This document shows, piece by piece, positions 5,693 to 14,259 of a DNA stretch of 33,043 bases. Source of the DNA: Brevundimonas diminuta 470-4. Lineage in GTDB: Bacteria > Pseudomonadota > Alphaproteobacteria > Caulobacterales > Caulobacteraceae. Position numbers and translations under genes: made by a program. The stretch lies in NCBI GenBank assembly GCA_000318405.1, contig KB291752.1, forward strand, positions 1 through 33,043. Direction: 5' to 3'. The notes beneath the pieces were generated by a model. It was not told the origin of the DNA, made no database searches, and saw nothing but the letters and a program-made list of their open reading frames with translations. Every line of letters starts with the position of its first letter. Position 1 is the stretch's first letter.

Positions 5693-8509
5693 GTGACCGC
5701 AGCGGCGCCGTGGAGCGTGAAGGGCATCGATCCCAAGGCGCGTGAGATCGCCAAGGATCTGGCGCGGCGCTCAGGCATGACCCTGGGCGAGTGGCTGAAT
5801 TCCATGATCATGGACGAGCCGGACGAGGACGACGGCGTCGCCACCCTGCCGCGCCGGTCGCCCATTCCTGACCCTTACGACCGCCGCAGCCGCTCGCGCC
5901 GTCTGGACGACGTCTATGGCGACGAGGGCCGCTATGACAGCATGGGCAGAATGGGCGCGTCGCTGGAAGTGATCGCCGAGCGTCTGGAGGCGGCCGAGCG
6001 CCGCTCGACGCTGGCCATCCAGGGCATTGATCAGGCCGTGGCCGGTCTGGTGCGTCGACTGGAGACGCAGGACGAGGCCGAGGCGGTCAAGGCGCGCCGC
6101 ATCGACGACATCGCCGAGGAACTGCGCGAGGGCCACCGTCGTCTGCGCCGTCTGGAGCAGGACGCCGGAACCGAGGCGCGCGAGGGGCTGGACAGGCTGG
6201 ACGCGGCCCTGACCGCCGTCTCCACCCGCCTGTATGAAATGGACGAGCGCCAGAGGGCGGGCGTCAGCGAACTGCGCGATCGTATCGAGGCCGTCGAGAA
6301 GGCGGCCGGGCCGGGCGCTGGAACCTCGCTGCTGTCGCAGGTCGGCGCGCGTCTGGACGACGCCCAGTCGCAGACCTCCGAAGCCCTGAAGGGGCTGGAG
6401 CGCTCCTTCGCCGCGCTGGACCAGCGGATGCGCGACGCCGAGCGCCGCATCGAGCCGGATCATGCGCGTGAAGGCTCGCGCTTTGAAAAGCTGGCCGAGA
6501 GCCTGAGCCGACAGGTCGAATCCAGCCGCGCCGAGATGATGCGCCGTCTGGATGCGGCCGAGACCGAAGGGCGCGTCGAACGGATCGAGCGCGCACTGGC
6601 CGCCATCGGCGATCAGGCCCGTGCGGCCGAGCAGCGCTCGGTCGTCGCCGTCGAAGGCATGGGCCGCGAGATCATGCGCATCGCCCGCAATCTGAACGGT
6701 CGGGTCGAGAAGGTGGAGGCGGGCGGCGCCGGGGCGTCCGACACGCGCGTCGCCGCGCTGGAGCAGAAGCTGGAGCGCGATCTGGCCCGCCACGCCCAGG
6801 CGGTGGATCAGCGCCTGACCCAGGCCGACGATCAGCACGCCCTGGCGCTGGAGCGACTGGGCGGCGAGATCGCCCGTATTTCCGACAGGCTCGGCGAACG
6901 CATCGCCCAGTCGGAGCGCCGCTCGGCCCAGGCTCTGGACGACATCGGCCGCCGTCTGGCGGAAAGCACCGACAAGATGCATCAGCGCCACGAGCGCGCC
7001 TCGGGCGACCTGGCCGAACGGATGCGTCAGAGCGAGGAGCGCACGGCGCGCCTGCTGGCCGAGGCGCGCGACAGCATCGAGCAGCGCGCCGGTCGCACCG
7101 AGCGCCGCGACGTTCCGTTGGAAAGCGCTGAAACGGCGCCTTGGACGCCTGCGGAGAGCCCCAGCGGCGACTGGCGCGCGGCCGCCTTCGCCGACCCGGT
7201 CGAGCCCTGGTCGCAGGACCCGCTGGCGGGAGCCGTTCAAGCCGAACCCTTCCCGACCCAGACGGAGCGCCATCCGGATGACGGCGTCTTCGCCGACCCG
7301 CTCGAAGGCGACTTCCTGGAGCCGGGGCGGAGCGCGGCGCCGTTCGGCCGGGCGCCGGCCGAGACCGCGTCGGACGCGTCTTCGCTCCATGCGCCCGACG
7401 CCTTCGGCGGCGCCGACATCAGCGACATTCTGGCGGCGTTCGAAGACCCGGCGGCCGATGTCTTCGCTCGTCCCGAGACGGGCGCCGCGACGGCGGATGA
7501 CCGTGCGTTGACGCTGGACGATGACGACGGCTTTGCAGCGGAACTGGAGTTCGTCGATCCCGTGTCGCGCGCGACCGTCGCCGAGGAGCCGACGACGACC
7601 CGCGACGTGCTGGACGCGGCGCGCGCCGCGATGGCGCCCGAGGCCGCCGATGACGGCGCCCGCTCCGGCTTCGGCCTCAAGAAGCGCGGCGGCAAGTCCA
7701 AGCTGCAGGAACGTCTGGACAAGCAGGCGGGCCGTCAGGGCTCGACCATGCGCAAGGCCATGGGCGCGTCGGCCGTGGCGGCCCTGGTGGTCGGCGGCGG
7801 CTACGCCAGCCTGCAGGTGGCCGAGGGCGCGGGCCTGCGATTCCCCGGCGTGAGCGCGCCCGGCGTTGCGGCGGGTCCGGCGGATGCAGAGGCCGGGCTG
7901 GATGCGCCCATCGCCGCCGTGGCGCTGGACGCGACGCCGACCGAGGCCGTGCCGTCGCCCGACGCGGCGGCGACGGAGGGCGCGTCTCTATTCGCGCGCG
8001 CCAGCCTGATGCTCGCCAATGGCGACGAGGCGGGCGTCGAACCGCTGACCCGCGCGGCCAATCTGGGCTATGCGCCGGCGCAACTGCGTCTGGCCATGCT
8101 TTATCAGGAAGGTCAGGCCGGGCTGGCGGTCGATGATGCGGAGGCGCGCGCCTGGGCTCGTCGCGCGGCGGAGGGCGGGGACGCCAAGGCCATGCATCAC
8201 TACGCCATGCAGCTTTACGACGGGGTCGGCGGCGCCAAGAGCGGGCCGGACGCCCTGACCTGGCTGAAGAAGGCCGCCGAGGCCGGACGCGTCGACAGCC
8301 AGTACAACGTCGCCAAGATGCTGGAGCAGGGCGATCAGGGCGTCGCCGCCAACCGCACCGAAGCCTTCAAATGGTACATGATCGCGGCCCGTCGCGGCGA
8401 TCAGCAGGCCCTGGCCTCGGTGCAGCGCCTCACGCCCGCCCTGTCGGCCGTCGAACGCCGCAAGGCGCGCGAAGCCGCCGACGCCTTCACCGCGCCGCCG
8501 CTGGCCTAG
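5693..8509 (+). CDS. podJ: PodJ polar organelle scaffold protein (variant lacking a C-terminal peptidoglycan-binding domain)
   Basis: A 938-residue bitopic protein. The N-terminus has the PodJ hallmark PWSVKGIDPKAREIAKDLAR followed by SGMTLGEWLN. Residues about 85-480 are a long coiled coil rich in R, E, A and L. An acidic, proline-rich linker runs to about 660, then a basic stretch (KKRGGKSKLQERLDKQAGRQ) precedes one transmembrane helix at about 688-710 (GASAVAALVVGGGYASL). The periplasmic part, about 763-930, contains about four SEL1/TPR-like repeats (for example APAQLRLAMLYQEGQAG and SQYNVAKMLEQGDQG). In Caulobacter, PodJ localises PleC and pilus factors at the new pole and ends in a peptidoglycan-binding domain; this protein stops shortly after the last SEL1 repeat. 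The start is GTG with GGAGG at 7-nt spacing. The name rests on architecture and the N-terminal motif. Confidence 0.83.
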   Translation: MTAAAPWSVKGIDPKAREIAKDLARRSGMTLGEWLNSMIMDEPDEDDGVATLPRRSPIPDPYDRRSRSRRLDDVYGDEGRYDSMGRMGASLEVIAERLEAAERRSTLAIQGIDQAVAGLVRRLETQDEAEAVKARRIDDIAEELREGHRRLRRLEQDAGTEAREGLDRLDAALTAVSTRLYEMDERQRAGVSELRDRIEAVEKAAGPGAGTSLLSQVGARLDDAQSQTSEALKGLERSFAALDQRMRDAERRIEPDHAREGSRFEKLAESLSRQVESSRAEMMRRLDAAETEGRVERIERALAAIGDQARAAEQRSVVAVEGMGREIMRIARNLNGRVEKVEAGGAGASDTRVAALEQKLERDLARHAQAVDQRLTQADDQHALALERLGGEIARISDRLGERIAQSERRSAQALDDIGRRLAESTDKMHQRHERASGDLAERMRQSEERTARLLAEARDSIEQRAGRTERRDVPLESAETAPWTPAESPSGDWRAAAFADPVEPWSQDPLAGAVQAEPFPTQTERHPDDGVFADPLEGDFLEPGRSAAPFGRAPAETASDASSLHAPDAFGGADISDILAAFEDPAADVFARPETGAATADDRALTLDDDDGFAAELEFVDPVSRATVAEEPTTTRDVLDAARAAMAPEAADDGARSGFGLKKRGGKSKLQERLDKQAGRQGSTMRKAMGASAVAALVVGGGYASLQVAEGAGLRFPGVSAPGVAAGPADAEAGLDAPIAAVALDATPTEAVPSPDAAATEGASLFARASLMLANGDEAGVEPLTRAANLGYAPAQLRLAMLYQEGQAGLAVDDAEARAWARRAAEGGDAKAMHHYAMQLYDGVGGAKSGPDALTWLKKAAEAGRVDSQYNVAKMLEQGDQGVAANRTEAFKWYMIAARRGDQQALASVQRLTPALSAVERRKAREAADAFTAPPLA

Positions 8510-8628
8510 AGGCCGCCGCAAGCAGGCGCAGGCCGGGGGTGGCGGTTCGCCGCAGGGGCCGCTAAGACCAGAGGCCTAGTCGCCTTTCCGGCGCCGATTG
8601 CCTGTCCTTCCAGCCGAAGGCGCGTGCC

Positions 8629-9552
8629 GTGGATATTTACCTGCCGATCGCCGAAGTCTCGGTGAACTGGCCGCTCCTGGTCATGCTGGGGGCGCTGGTC
8701 GGATTCGTGTCCGGCCTGTTCGGCATCGGCGGCGGTTTCCTGATGGCGCCGGTGCTGGTGTTCCTGGGGATTCCGCCGACGGTGGCGGTGGCCAGCCAGG
8801 CCAGCCACGTCGTCGCCTCCTCGACCTCGGGCGTCATCCGCTATTCCGGCATGAAGGCGGTCGACTACCGCATCGGCGGCATCATGGCCGTCGGCGGGGC
8901 GCTGGGCGCGTTCGCAGGCGTAGAGCTGTTTCGTTATCTGCGTCTGCTGGGCCAGGCCGATCTGGTGGTCGCCCTGTCCTATCTGCTGTTCCTCGGCTCC
9001 ATCGGCAGCATGATGCTGTATGAAAGCCTGACGCAGATCCTGCACCGGGTTCGGGGCGAGACCCCGCCGCGCAAGGAACGCCGCCGCCCCATGTGGCTGT
9101 ATGGCCTGCCATTCCGGATGCGTTTCCCGCGCTCGGGCCTCTACATCAGCGCCATTCCGCCGTTCGGTCTGGGCGTGTTCGCCGGGATTCTGTCGGCCAT
9201 CATGGGGGTGGGCGGCGGTTTCATCCTGGTGCCGGCCATGCTCTATGTCCTGCGGATGAAGGCCAGCGTGGTGGTCGGCACCAGCCTATTCCAGATCATC
9301 ATCACGACCGCCATCACCACCGTGCTGCAGGCCGGACGCAACCAGACGGTGGACATAGTCCTGTCGACCATACTGCTGCTGGGGGGCGTCGTCGGGGCTC
9401 AGTACGGCGCGCGCCTGTCGGGCCGCTTCCGCGCCGAGGAGATGCGGGCGGCCCTGGGTCTGATCGTTCTGCTGGTCGGCATCCAGATGGGGCTCGAACT
9501 GTTCGTGCGGCCCGGCGATCTGTTCCTGCTGGCGCCGGGGGTGGCGGACTGA
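8629..9552 (+). CDS. TauE/SafE (TSUP) family sulfite/anion permease
   Basis: A 307-residue inner-membrane permease with about eight helices in two homologous halves. Each half carries the family glycine-rich motif: VSGLFGIGGGFLMAPVL (about residues 28-44) and LSAIMGVGGGFILVPAM (about 188-204). Both are followed by the substrate-site segments VAVASQASHVVASSTSG and VVGTSLFQIIITTAITT. Members export or import sulfite, sulfoacetate, sulfur compounds or other organosulfur anions; the substrate here is not known. A basic cytoplasmic loop (RGETPPRKERRRP) separates the halves. The start is GTG at 8629 with GAAGG at 8616-8620. Its TGA overlaps the ATG of the next gene (TGATG at 9550-9554), implying translational coupling with the TIGR02186-type protein, a pairing I know from other alphaproteobacteria. 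Confidence 0.93.
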   Translation: MDIYLPIAEVSVNWPLLVMLGALVGFVSGLFGIGGGFLMAPVLVFLGIPPTVAVASQASHVVASSTSGVIRYSGMKAVDYRIGGIMAVGGALGAFAGVELFRYLRLLGQADLVVALSYLLFLGSIGSMMLYESLTQILHRVRGETPPRKERRRPMWLYGLPFRMRFPRSGLYISAIPPFGLGVFAGILSAIMGVGGGFILVPAMLYVLRMKASVVVGTSLFQIIITTAITTVLQAGRNQTVDIVLSTILLLGGVVGAQYGARLSGRFRAEEMRAALGLIVLLVGIQMGLELFVRPGDLFLLAPGVAD

Positions 9553-10370
9553 TGTTTCAGGTCGTGCCGCCAGAACCGCCGCCCCAGATTGCGGCGCCCG
9601 AGATCATCATCGAACGCTCGGCCTCCACGACGCAGGAGGTGCGGGTCGCCGCCGCCCTGACCGATGCGCGGGTGGACGTCGACTCCGGGTTCCGGGGGGC
9701 GTCGATCGTCCTGTACGGCGCGGTGTTCAATCCCAGCGACACGCCCGCCGACGTAGTGGTGGTGGTGCGCGGGCCCGACGCCCCAGTGCGTCTGGTCAAG
9801 AAGACGCGCAGCATGGGGGTCTGGCTGAACAGCCGCCCGGTGCTGTTCGAGGGGGCGCCCGGTTTCTACATGACGGCCTCGACGCGGCCGCTCAGCGACA
9901 TCGCCGATTTCGGCCAGCTGCGTCGCCTGGGCGTGGGCGTCGACCATCTGCGCATCGACGCTCCGGAAGAGGCGCGCACCGTCACCCGCTATGGCGTGCG
10001 CGACGTGGTCATCAGCCGTCTGGGCGAGGACTATTTGGACTGGCGCCGCGCCGTGATCCGGCTGAAGGAAGCGGCGGCCCTTTACGACACCGATCCCAAG
10101 GGGGTGGAGTTCGTCGACCGGGGCCTGTTCCGCGCCGAGGTCGAACTGCCCGCCGTGGCGCCGACCGGTAAATATTACGCCGAGGTCTGGCTGTTTCAGG
10201 AGGGCGCGCCGGTGTCGGTGTCCAACCTGACCCTGACCGTCGAGAAGGTGGGGCTGGAGCGCGACATCTATGAGTTCGCCCATCGCCGCCCGTGGAGCTA
10301 CGGCGTGCTGTGCGTGCTGCTGGCGGCGATGACGGGCTATGCGGCGTCGCGGGTGTTCCGGAGTAGATAA
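9552..10370 (+). CDS. TIGR02186 (Alph_Pro_TM) family transmembrane protein
   Basis: A 272-residue protein of the alphaproteobacterial TIGR02186 type, usually encoded next to a TauE/SafE permease. The conserved body starts with VDVDSGFRGASIVLYGAVFN and continues with VVVVRGPDAPVRLVKKTRSMGVWLN, YMTASTRPLSDI, a region with FVDRGLFRAEVELP, and GKYYAEVWLFQEGAPVS. A single hydrophobic helix near the C-terminus (SYGVLCVLLAAMTGYAA) is followed by the basic tail SRVFRSR. The body looks extracytoplasmic in the family. The molecular role is unknown; a link to the permease is likely from coupling (the ATG at 9552 overlaps the previous stop). Oddly, the N-terminus (MFQVVPPEPPPQIAAPE) shows no signal peptide, and the upstream in-frame sequence offers none. 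A palindromic repeat follows directly. Confidence 0.85.
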   Translation: MFQVVPPEPPPQIAAPEIIIERSASTTQEVRVAAALTDARVDVDSGFRGASIVLYGAVFNPSDTPADVVVVVRGPDAPVRLVKKTRSMGVWLNSRPVLFEGAPGFYMTASTRPLSDIADFGQLRRLGVGVDHLRIDAPEEARTVTRYGVRDVVISRLGEDYLDWRRAVIRLKEAAALYDTDPKGVEFVDRGLFRAEVELPAVAPTGKYYAEVWLFQEGAPVSVSNLTLTVEKVGLERDIYEFAHRRPWSYGVLCVLLAAMTGYAASRVFRSR

Positions 10371-10376
10371 TACCCA

Positions 10377-10501
10377 CCGCTCATCCCGGCGGACGCCGGG
10401 ATCCAGTTAGAGCAACGCGCGCCGCCTCTGAAGAAGGGCAGGTTTCCACGTGCGAGGATGCAGCCAAAGAACTGGGTCCCGGCGTCCGCCGGGATGAGCG
10501 G
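10377..10501. repeat. Long inverted repeat with 32-bp arms (REP-like)
   Basis: The arm at 10377-10408 (CCGCTCATCCCGGCGGACGC and onward) is the inverted complement of 10470-10501 with a single mismatch over 32 bp. Each arm contains its own perfect hairpin, CCCGGCG-GA-CGCCGGG. The roughly 60-bp interior has no coding content. The TCATCCCGGCGGACGCCGGGA core is, from my memory, widely dispersed in alphaproteobacterial genomes as a REP-like repeat. It lies between the convergent TIGR02186 gene and the beta-oxidation operon, and could also act as a transcription barrier. Confidence 0.8.
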
Positions 10502-10553
10502 AAATAGGATAGGCGCCCAAGCAGCGAGCGACCGCGTCGCGAGCGTAGCGCAA

Positions 10554-10583
10554 CAAAAAGGGCGGCCCGCGAAGGCCGCCCTT
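10554..10583 (-). terminator. Intrinsic terminator of the beta-oxidation operon
   Basis: A perfect 10-bp stem (AAGGGCGGCC 10558-10567 with GGCCGCCCTT 10574-10583, 6-nt loop) lies just past the minus-strand stop at 10606. Read on the minus strand it is followed by TTTTTG, the classic hairpin plus U-run form. It ends transcription of the thiolase/hydratase-dehydrogenase operon. Confidence 0.85.
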
Positions 10584-10605
10584 CCATTCAGTCTGAAGCC
10601 TTGCC

Positions 10606-12804
10606 TCAGGCCGCCTTCGACTGCGGCGCGAAGCGGCCGTAGAAGGTTTCGTCCTTGGCGGCCATGTCGCGCAGGAGCTGCGGGACCTTGAACCGGTCGC
10701 CGTATTTGGCGGCCAGTTCATCAGCCTTGGCCACGAAGGCCTTCAAACCCGTCTGGTCGATGAAGGTGATAGGGCCGCCGGTCCAGGGCGCGAAGCCCCA
10801 GCCCAGGATGGCGCCCAGATCGCCTTCGCGCGGGTCGTCGATGACGCCCTCTTCCCAGCAACGCGCCACTTCCACCGCCTGGCGATACAGCAGGCGGGTC
10901 TTCAGCTCGTCGACGGCGGCCAGGGCCTCGGGGTTTTCGCCGAAGGCGTCGCCCTTGGTGGTTGGAGCGAGTTCGGCCAGACCCGGCCAGATGACCTTGG
11001 GCTTCTGGTCGTAGTCGTAGAAGCCCTTGCCGTTCTTGCGGCCGTAGCGGCCCTGTTCGACCATGGTGGCGACGATCTGCTCGCCCTCGGTCGGGACATA
11101 TTTGTCGCCCAGATCCTCGCGGGTCTGCTTGGCGATCTTGTACGACAGGTCCAGAGCCACGTCGTCGTGCATCTCCAGCGGGCCGCGCGGCATGCCGGTC
11201 ATGCGGCCGACGTTGTCGATCAGCACGGGCGAATAGCCCTCTTCCAGCATGGCCATGCCTTCCATCAGGAAGGTCGAGAAGCAGCGCGAGGTGTAGAAGC
11301 CTCTGGAGTCGTTGACGACGATCGGCGTCTTCTTGATCTTCAGGACATAGTCCAGCGCCTTGGCCAGGGCCGCGTCGCCGGTCTTTTCGCCCATGATGAT
11401 CTCGACCAGCATCATCTTGTCGACGGGCGAGAAGAAATGGATGCCGATGAAGTCCTCGGGCCGCACGCTGGCCTCGGCCAGACCCGAGATGGGCAGGGTC
11501 GAGGTGTTGGAGCCGAACACGGCGCCCTCGGCCAGCTGGGCCTCGGCGCGCTTGGTGACGTCGGCCTTGATCTCGCGGTTCTCGAACACGGCCTCGATGA
11601 CCAGATCCGAACCCTTGATCAGATCATAGTCCGTCGTCGCCGTGACCAGGGCCAGGGTGGCGTCGAACTTCTCCTGCGTCATCTGACCGCGCGACAGGCG
11701 CTTCTTCAGCAGCTCCTCGACGTGGGCCTTGCCCTTGTCGGCGGCTTCCTGCGTCTGGTCGATCAGCACGGTCTCGATGCCGGCCATGACCTGAACATAG
11801 GCCACGCCCGCGCCCATCATGCCCGCGCCCAGGACGCTGACCTTCTTGGGGTCGGACTTGGGCACGCCCGCCGGGCGCACGGCGCCCTTGTCCAGCTCCT
11901 GCTTGGACAGGAACAGGCTGCGGATCATGGCCTGGGCCTGGGGAGTCATCAGGGTCTTGATGAAGTAGCGGGTCTCGATGCGCAGGCCCGCCTCGATCGG
12001 CACCTGCACGCCTTCATAGACGGCCTTCATCATGTTCAGCACGGCCGGATAGTTGCCGTAGGACTGCTTGCGCAGGATGGCGTTGCCCATGACGAAGACC
12101 TGCATGCCCGCCGGATGGTGCGGGCCGCCGCCGGGGATCTTGAACTTGGGGTCGTCCCACGGCTGGACGGCCTTGCCGCCGTTCTTGATCCAGGCCTTGG
12201 CGGCTTCGACCGACTGACCCTTTTCGACAACCTCATGGACGACGCCGGCGCCCTTGGCGTCGTTGGGGCGCCAGGACTTGCCCTCGGCCATCTGCATCAG
12301 GGCGTTCTGAACGCCGATCAGGCGCGTCAGGCGCTGGGTGCCGCCGCCGCCGGGGAAGAGGCCGACCTTGATCTCGGGCAGGCCCAGTTGGATCTTCGGG
12401 TCGTTCTCGACGACGCGATAGTGGCAGGCCAGGGTGAACTCCAGCCCGCCGCCCAGGGCCAGGCCGTTGATGGCCGCCGCCACAGGCTTGCCCGAGGTCT
12501 CCAGCGCGCGGAAGGCGCCGTTCAGCGCCCAGCCGGTGTCGAACGCCTTCTGCAGGTCGCCGCCGCCGGCCAGCATGCCCGAGGCCATGTCGCCCAGGTC
12601 CGCCCCAGCGCAGAAGCCCGTCGGCTTGCCCGAGGTGATGACCACGCCCTTGATGGCGTCGTCGGTTTTGATCTTTTCGACCAGAGCCGGGATCTCGGCG
12701 ATGACGGCGCTGGTCAGGGTGTTCATCGAACGGCCCGGCACGTCGAAGGCGACCGTGGCGATGCCGTCGGCGTCGATGTCGATCTTGAAGTTTTCCATGG
12801 TCAT
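10606..12804 (-). CDS. Multifunctional enoyl-CoA hydratase / 3-hydroxyacyl-CoA dehydrogenase (FadB/FadJ-like alpha subunit)
   Basis: A 732-residue fatty-acid beta-oxidation enzyme that hydrates enoyl-CoA and oxidises 3-hydroxyacyl-CoA with NAD+. The N-terminal crotonase domain shows the acyl-CoA/oxyanion segments [11 protein letters not shown] and [15 protein letters not shown], and the catalytic-Glu region [18 protein letters not shown]. The Rossmann fold starts at about residue 322 with [13 protein letters not shown]. The dehydrogenase signature [16 protein letters not shown] and the segment [12 protein letters not shown] (start of the C-terminal 3HCDH domain) follow, and the second C-terminal repeat contains [10 protein letters not shown]. 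The length fits FadB/FadJ. ATG at 12802-12804 has GGGAG just upstream. The gene starts 11 nt after the thiolase stop, so the pair forms the alpha and beta subunits of one complex. I leave the symbol open because fadB and fadJ cannot be told apart here. Confidence 0.93.
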   Translation of the reverse strand: MTMENFKIDIDADGIATVAFDVPGRSMNTLTSAVIAEIPALVEKIKTDDAIKGVVITSGKPTGFCAGADLGDMASGMLAGGGDLQKAFDTGWALNGAFRALETSGKPVAAAINGLALGGGLEFTLACHYRVVENDPKIQLGLPEIKVGLFPGGGGTQRLTRLIGVQNALMQMAEGKSWRPNDAKGAGVVHEVVEKGQSVEAAKAWIKNGGKAVQPWDDPKFKIPGGGPHHPAGMQVFVMGNAILRKQSYGNYPAVLNMMKAVYEGVQVPIEAGLRIETRYFIKTLMTPQAQAMIRSLFLSKQELDKGAVRPAGVPKSDPKKVSVLGAGMMGAGVAYVQVMAGIETVLIDQTQEAADKGKAHVEELLKKRLSRGQMTQEKFDATLALVTATTDYDLIKGSDLVIEAVFENREIKADVTKRAEAQLAEGAVFGSNTSTLPISGLAEASVRPEDFIGIHFFSPVDKMMLVEIIMGEKTGDAALAKALDYVLKIKKTPIVVNDSRGFYTSRCFSTFLMEGMAMLEEGYSPVLIDNVGRMTGMPRGPLEMHDDVALDLSYKIAKQTREDLGDKYVPTEGEQIVATMVEQGRYGRKNGKGFYDYDQKPKVIWPGLAELAPTTKGDAFGENPEALAAVDELKTRLLYRQAVEVARCWEEGVIDDPREGDLGAILGWGFAPWTGGPITFIDQTGLKAFVAKADELAAKYGDRFKVPQLLRDMAAKDETFYGRFAPQSKAA

Positions 12805-12815
12805 ATGCTCCCGGA

Positions 12816-14021
12816 TCAGACGCGTTCGATGACGGTGGCGGTGCCCATGCCGGCGCCGATGCAGAGGGTGGCCAGGGCGGTGGACTTGTTCGAGCGCTCC
12901 AACTCGTCCAGCACCGTGCCCAGGATCATGGCGCCGGTGGCGCCCAGCGGGTGGCCCATGGCGATGGCGCCGCCGCAGACGTTGATCTTGTCGTGGGGGA
13001 TGTCGAGCGCCTGCATGTAGCGCAGCACCACGGCCGCGAAGGCCTCGTTCAGTTCATACAGGTCGATGTCGCCTGGCTGCATGCCCAGCTTGCCTAGCAG
13101 CTTGCGGGTGACGGGCTCGGGGCCGGTCAGCATGATCGACGGCTCAGAGCCGATCGAGGCGCCGCCCAGGATTTTCGCGCGCGGCTTCAGGCCCAGCGCT
13201 TCACCCATTTCCTTGGTGCCGATCAACACGCCTGCGGCGCCGTCGACGATGCCGGACGAGTTGCCGGGGGTGTGGACGTGGTTGACGCTGGCGACCTCGG
13301 GGTAGCGCTGGCCGATCACGGCGTCGAAGCCCATGCCGCCCATCATGGCGAACGAGGGGTTCAGACCCGCCAGCGTCTGCATGTCCGTGTTCGGACGAAC
13401 GGTTTCGTCACGATCCAGCTGGACGAGGCCGAGCTGGTTTTTAACCGCGATCACCGACTTGCCGAAGCGGCCCTCGGCCCAGGATTTGGCGGCGCGCTTG
13501 TGGCTTTCGACCGAATAGGCGTCCACGTCGTCGCGGCTGAAGCCGTATTTGGTGGCGATCATGTCGGCCGAGACGCCCTGCGGCACGAAATAGGTCGGGA
13601 AGGCCGAGGAGGGGTCGGTCGGCCAGGCGCCGCCATCGGAACCCATCGGCACCCGGCTCATGGCCTCGACGCCGCCGCCGACGGCCATATTGGCCTCGCC
13701 CGACTTCACCTTGGCGGCGGCCACGTTCACGGCTTCCAGACCCGAGGCGCAGAAGCGGTTCAACTGATAGCCCGCCGTCTCCTGGCTCCAGCCCGCCGTC
13801 AGGACGGCGGTGCGGGCGATGTCCGCGCCCTGTTCGCCGACCGGCGACACCACGCCCAGCATGACGTCGTCCACCTTGGAGGTGTCCAGGCCGTTGCGGT
13901 CGCGCAGCGCCTCAAGGACCTGGGCCGCCAGGCTCAGGGCCGTGATCTCGTGCAGGCTGCCGTCCTTCTTGCCCTTGCCGCGCGGGGTGCGCACGGCGTC
14001 GTAGATATAGGCGTCGGCCAT
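12816..14021 (-). CDS. Acetyl-CoA acyltransferase (thiolase, FadA/FadI-like beta subunit)
   Basis: A 401-residue thiolase that cleaves 3-ketoacyl-CoA in the last step of beta-oxidation, and pairs with the next gene product. Key features: the N-terminal [15 protein letters not shown], the nucleophilic Cys in [12 protein letters not shown], the NEAFAAV motif, the catalytic His in [15 protein letters not shown], and the second Cys in CIGAGMGTA near the C-terminus. I chose the ATG at 14019-14021 ([15 protein letters not shown]), which gives the normal family length; the frame stays open 36 codons upstream but that extension is unlike thiolases. AAGAGAG lies upstream as a moderate ribosome-binding site. 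First gene of the two-gene operon; an ACGT-rich dyad about 150 bp upstream is a candidate regulator site. Biosynthetic acetoacetyl-CoA thiolase is less likely given the partner. Confidence 0.93.
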   Translation of the reverse strand: MADAYIYDAVRTPRGKGKKDGSLHEITALSLAAQVLEALRDRNGLDTSKVDDVMLGVVSPVGEQGADIARTAVLTAGWSQETAGYQLNRFCASGLEAVNVAAAKVKSGEANMAVGGGVEAMSRVPMGSDGGAWPTDPSSAFPTYFVPQGVSADMIATKYGFSRDDVDAYSVESHKRAAKSWAEGRFGKSVIAVKNQLGLVQLDRDETVRPNTDMQTLAGLNPSFAMMGGMGFDAVIGQRYPEVASVNHVHTPGNSSGIVDGAAGVLIGTKEMGEALGLKPRAKILGGASIGSEPSIMLTGPEPVTRKLLGKLGMQPGDIDLYELNEAFAAVVLRYMQALDIPHDKINVCGGAIAMGHPLGATGAMILGTVLDELERSNKSTALATLCIGAGMGTATVIERV

Positions 14022-14169
14022 GGAGCGTCTCTCTTCTTTGATGTCCCTACTGTTCGCTGCGCGGCAGCGAACTGCTTGAGGGACGGTTGGGTCTTGGTTG
14101 GGAGGCGGTGGGCGGACGGGTCCGATCATCGCGTCTGGAATTGAAACTCAGGTCGCTAAAAAGCCGACG

Positions 14170-14185
14170 TTTACGTCAACGTCAA
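14170..14185. promoter_or_regulatory. Dyad operator TTTACGTCAACGTCAA upstream of the beta-oxidation operon
   Basis: The 16-mer is an inverted repeat with 7-bp arms (TTTACGT / ACGTCAA, 2-bp centre) and one mismatched pair. It lies about 150 bp before the thiolase start in an otherwise featureless gap. It resembles the ACGT-containing palindromes I associate with LiuR-type MerR regulators of branched-chain amino acid and fatty-acid degradation. The dyad is seen; the regulator is inferred. Confidence 0.5.
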
Positions 14186-14218
14186 GTAACAAGGCGCGTG
14201 AGGTCGCCAGATGTGAGA

Positions 14219-14247
14219 AGGGCGGGCCGCTTCGTGCGGCCCGCCCT
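14219..14247 (-). terminator. Hairpin after the glucose/sorbosone dehydrogenase gene
   Basis: A perfect 12-bp stem (AGGGCGGGCCGC 14219-14230 with GCGGCCCGCCCT 14236-14247, loop TTCGT) begins 13 nt past the minus-strand stop at 14260. The trailing sequence on the minus strand (TCTCAC) has only a poor U-run, so this is either a weak intrinsic terminator or a 3'-end protecting hairpin. Confidence 0.6.
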
Positions 14248-14259
14248 GTCATCTCAGCC

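Noticed and set aside
11167-13020. A 617-codon plus-strand open frame opposite the beta-oxidation operon
   Set aside because: It spans parts of two antisense genes with clear family motifs and has shadow-frame composition. Similar frames (for example 2279-3700 and 5771-7390, both minus) were rejected for the same reason.
12816-14129. Longer thiolase start at the complement of 14129
   Set aside because: The extra 36 residues are unlike thiolases; the ATG at 14021 matches the family N-terminus.
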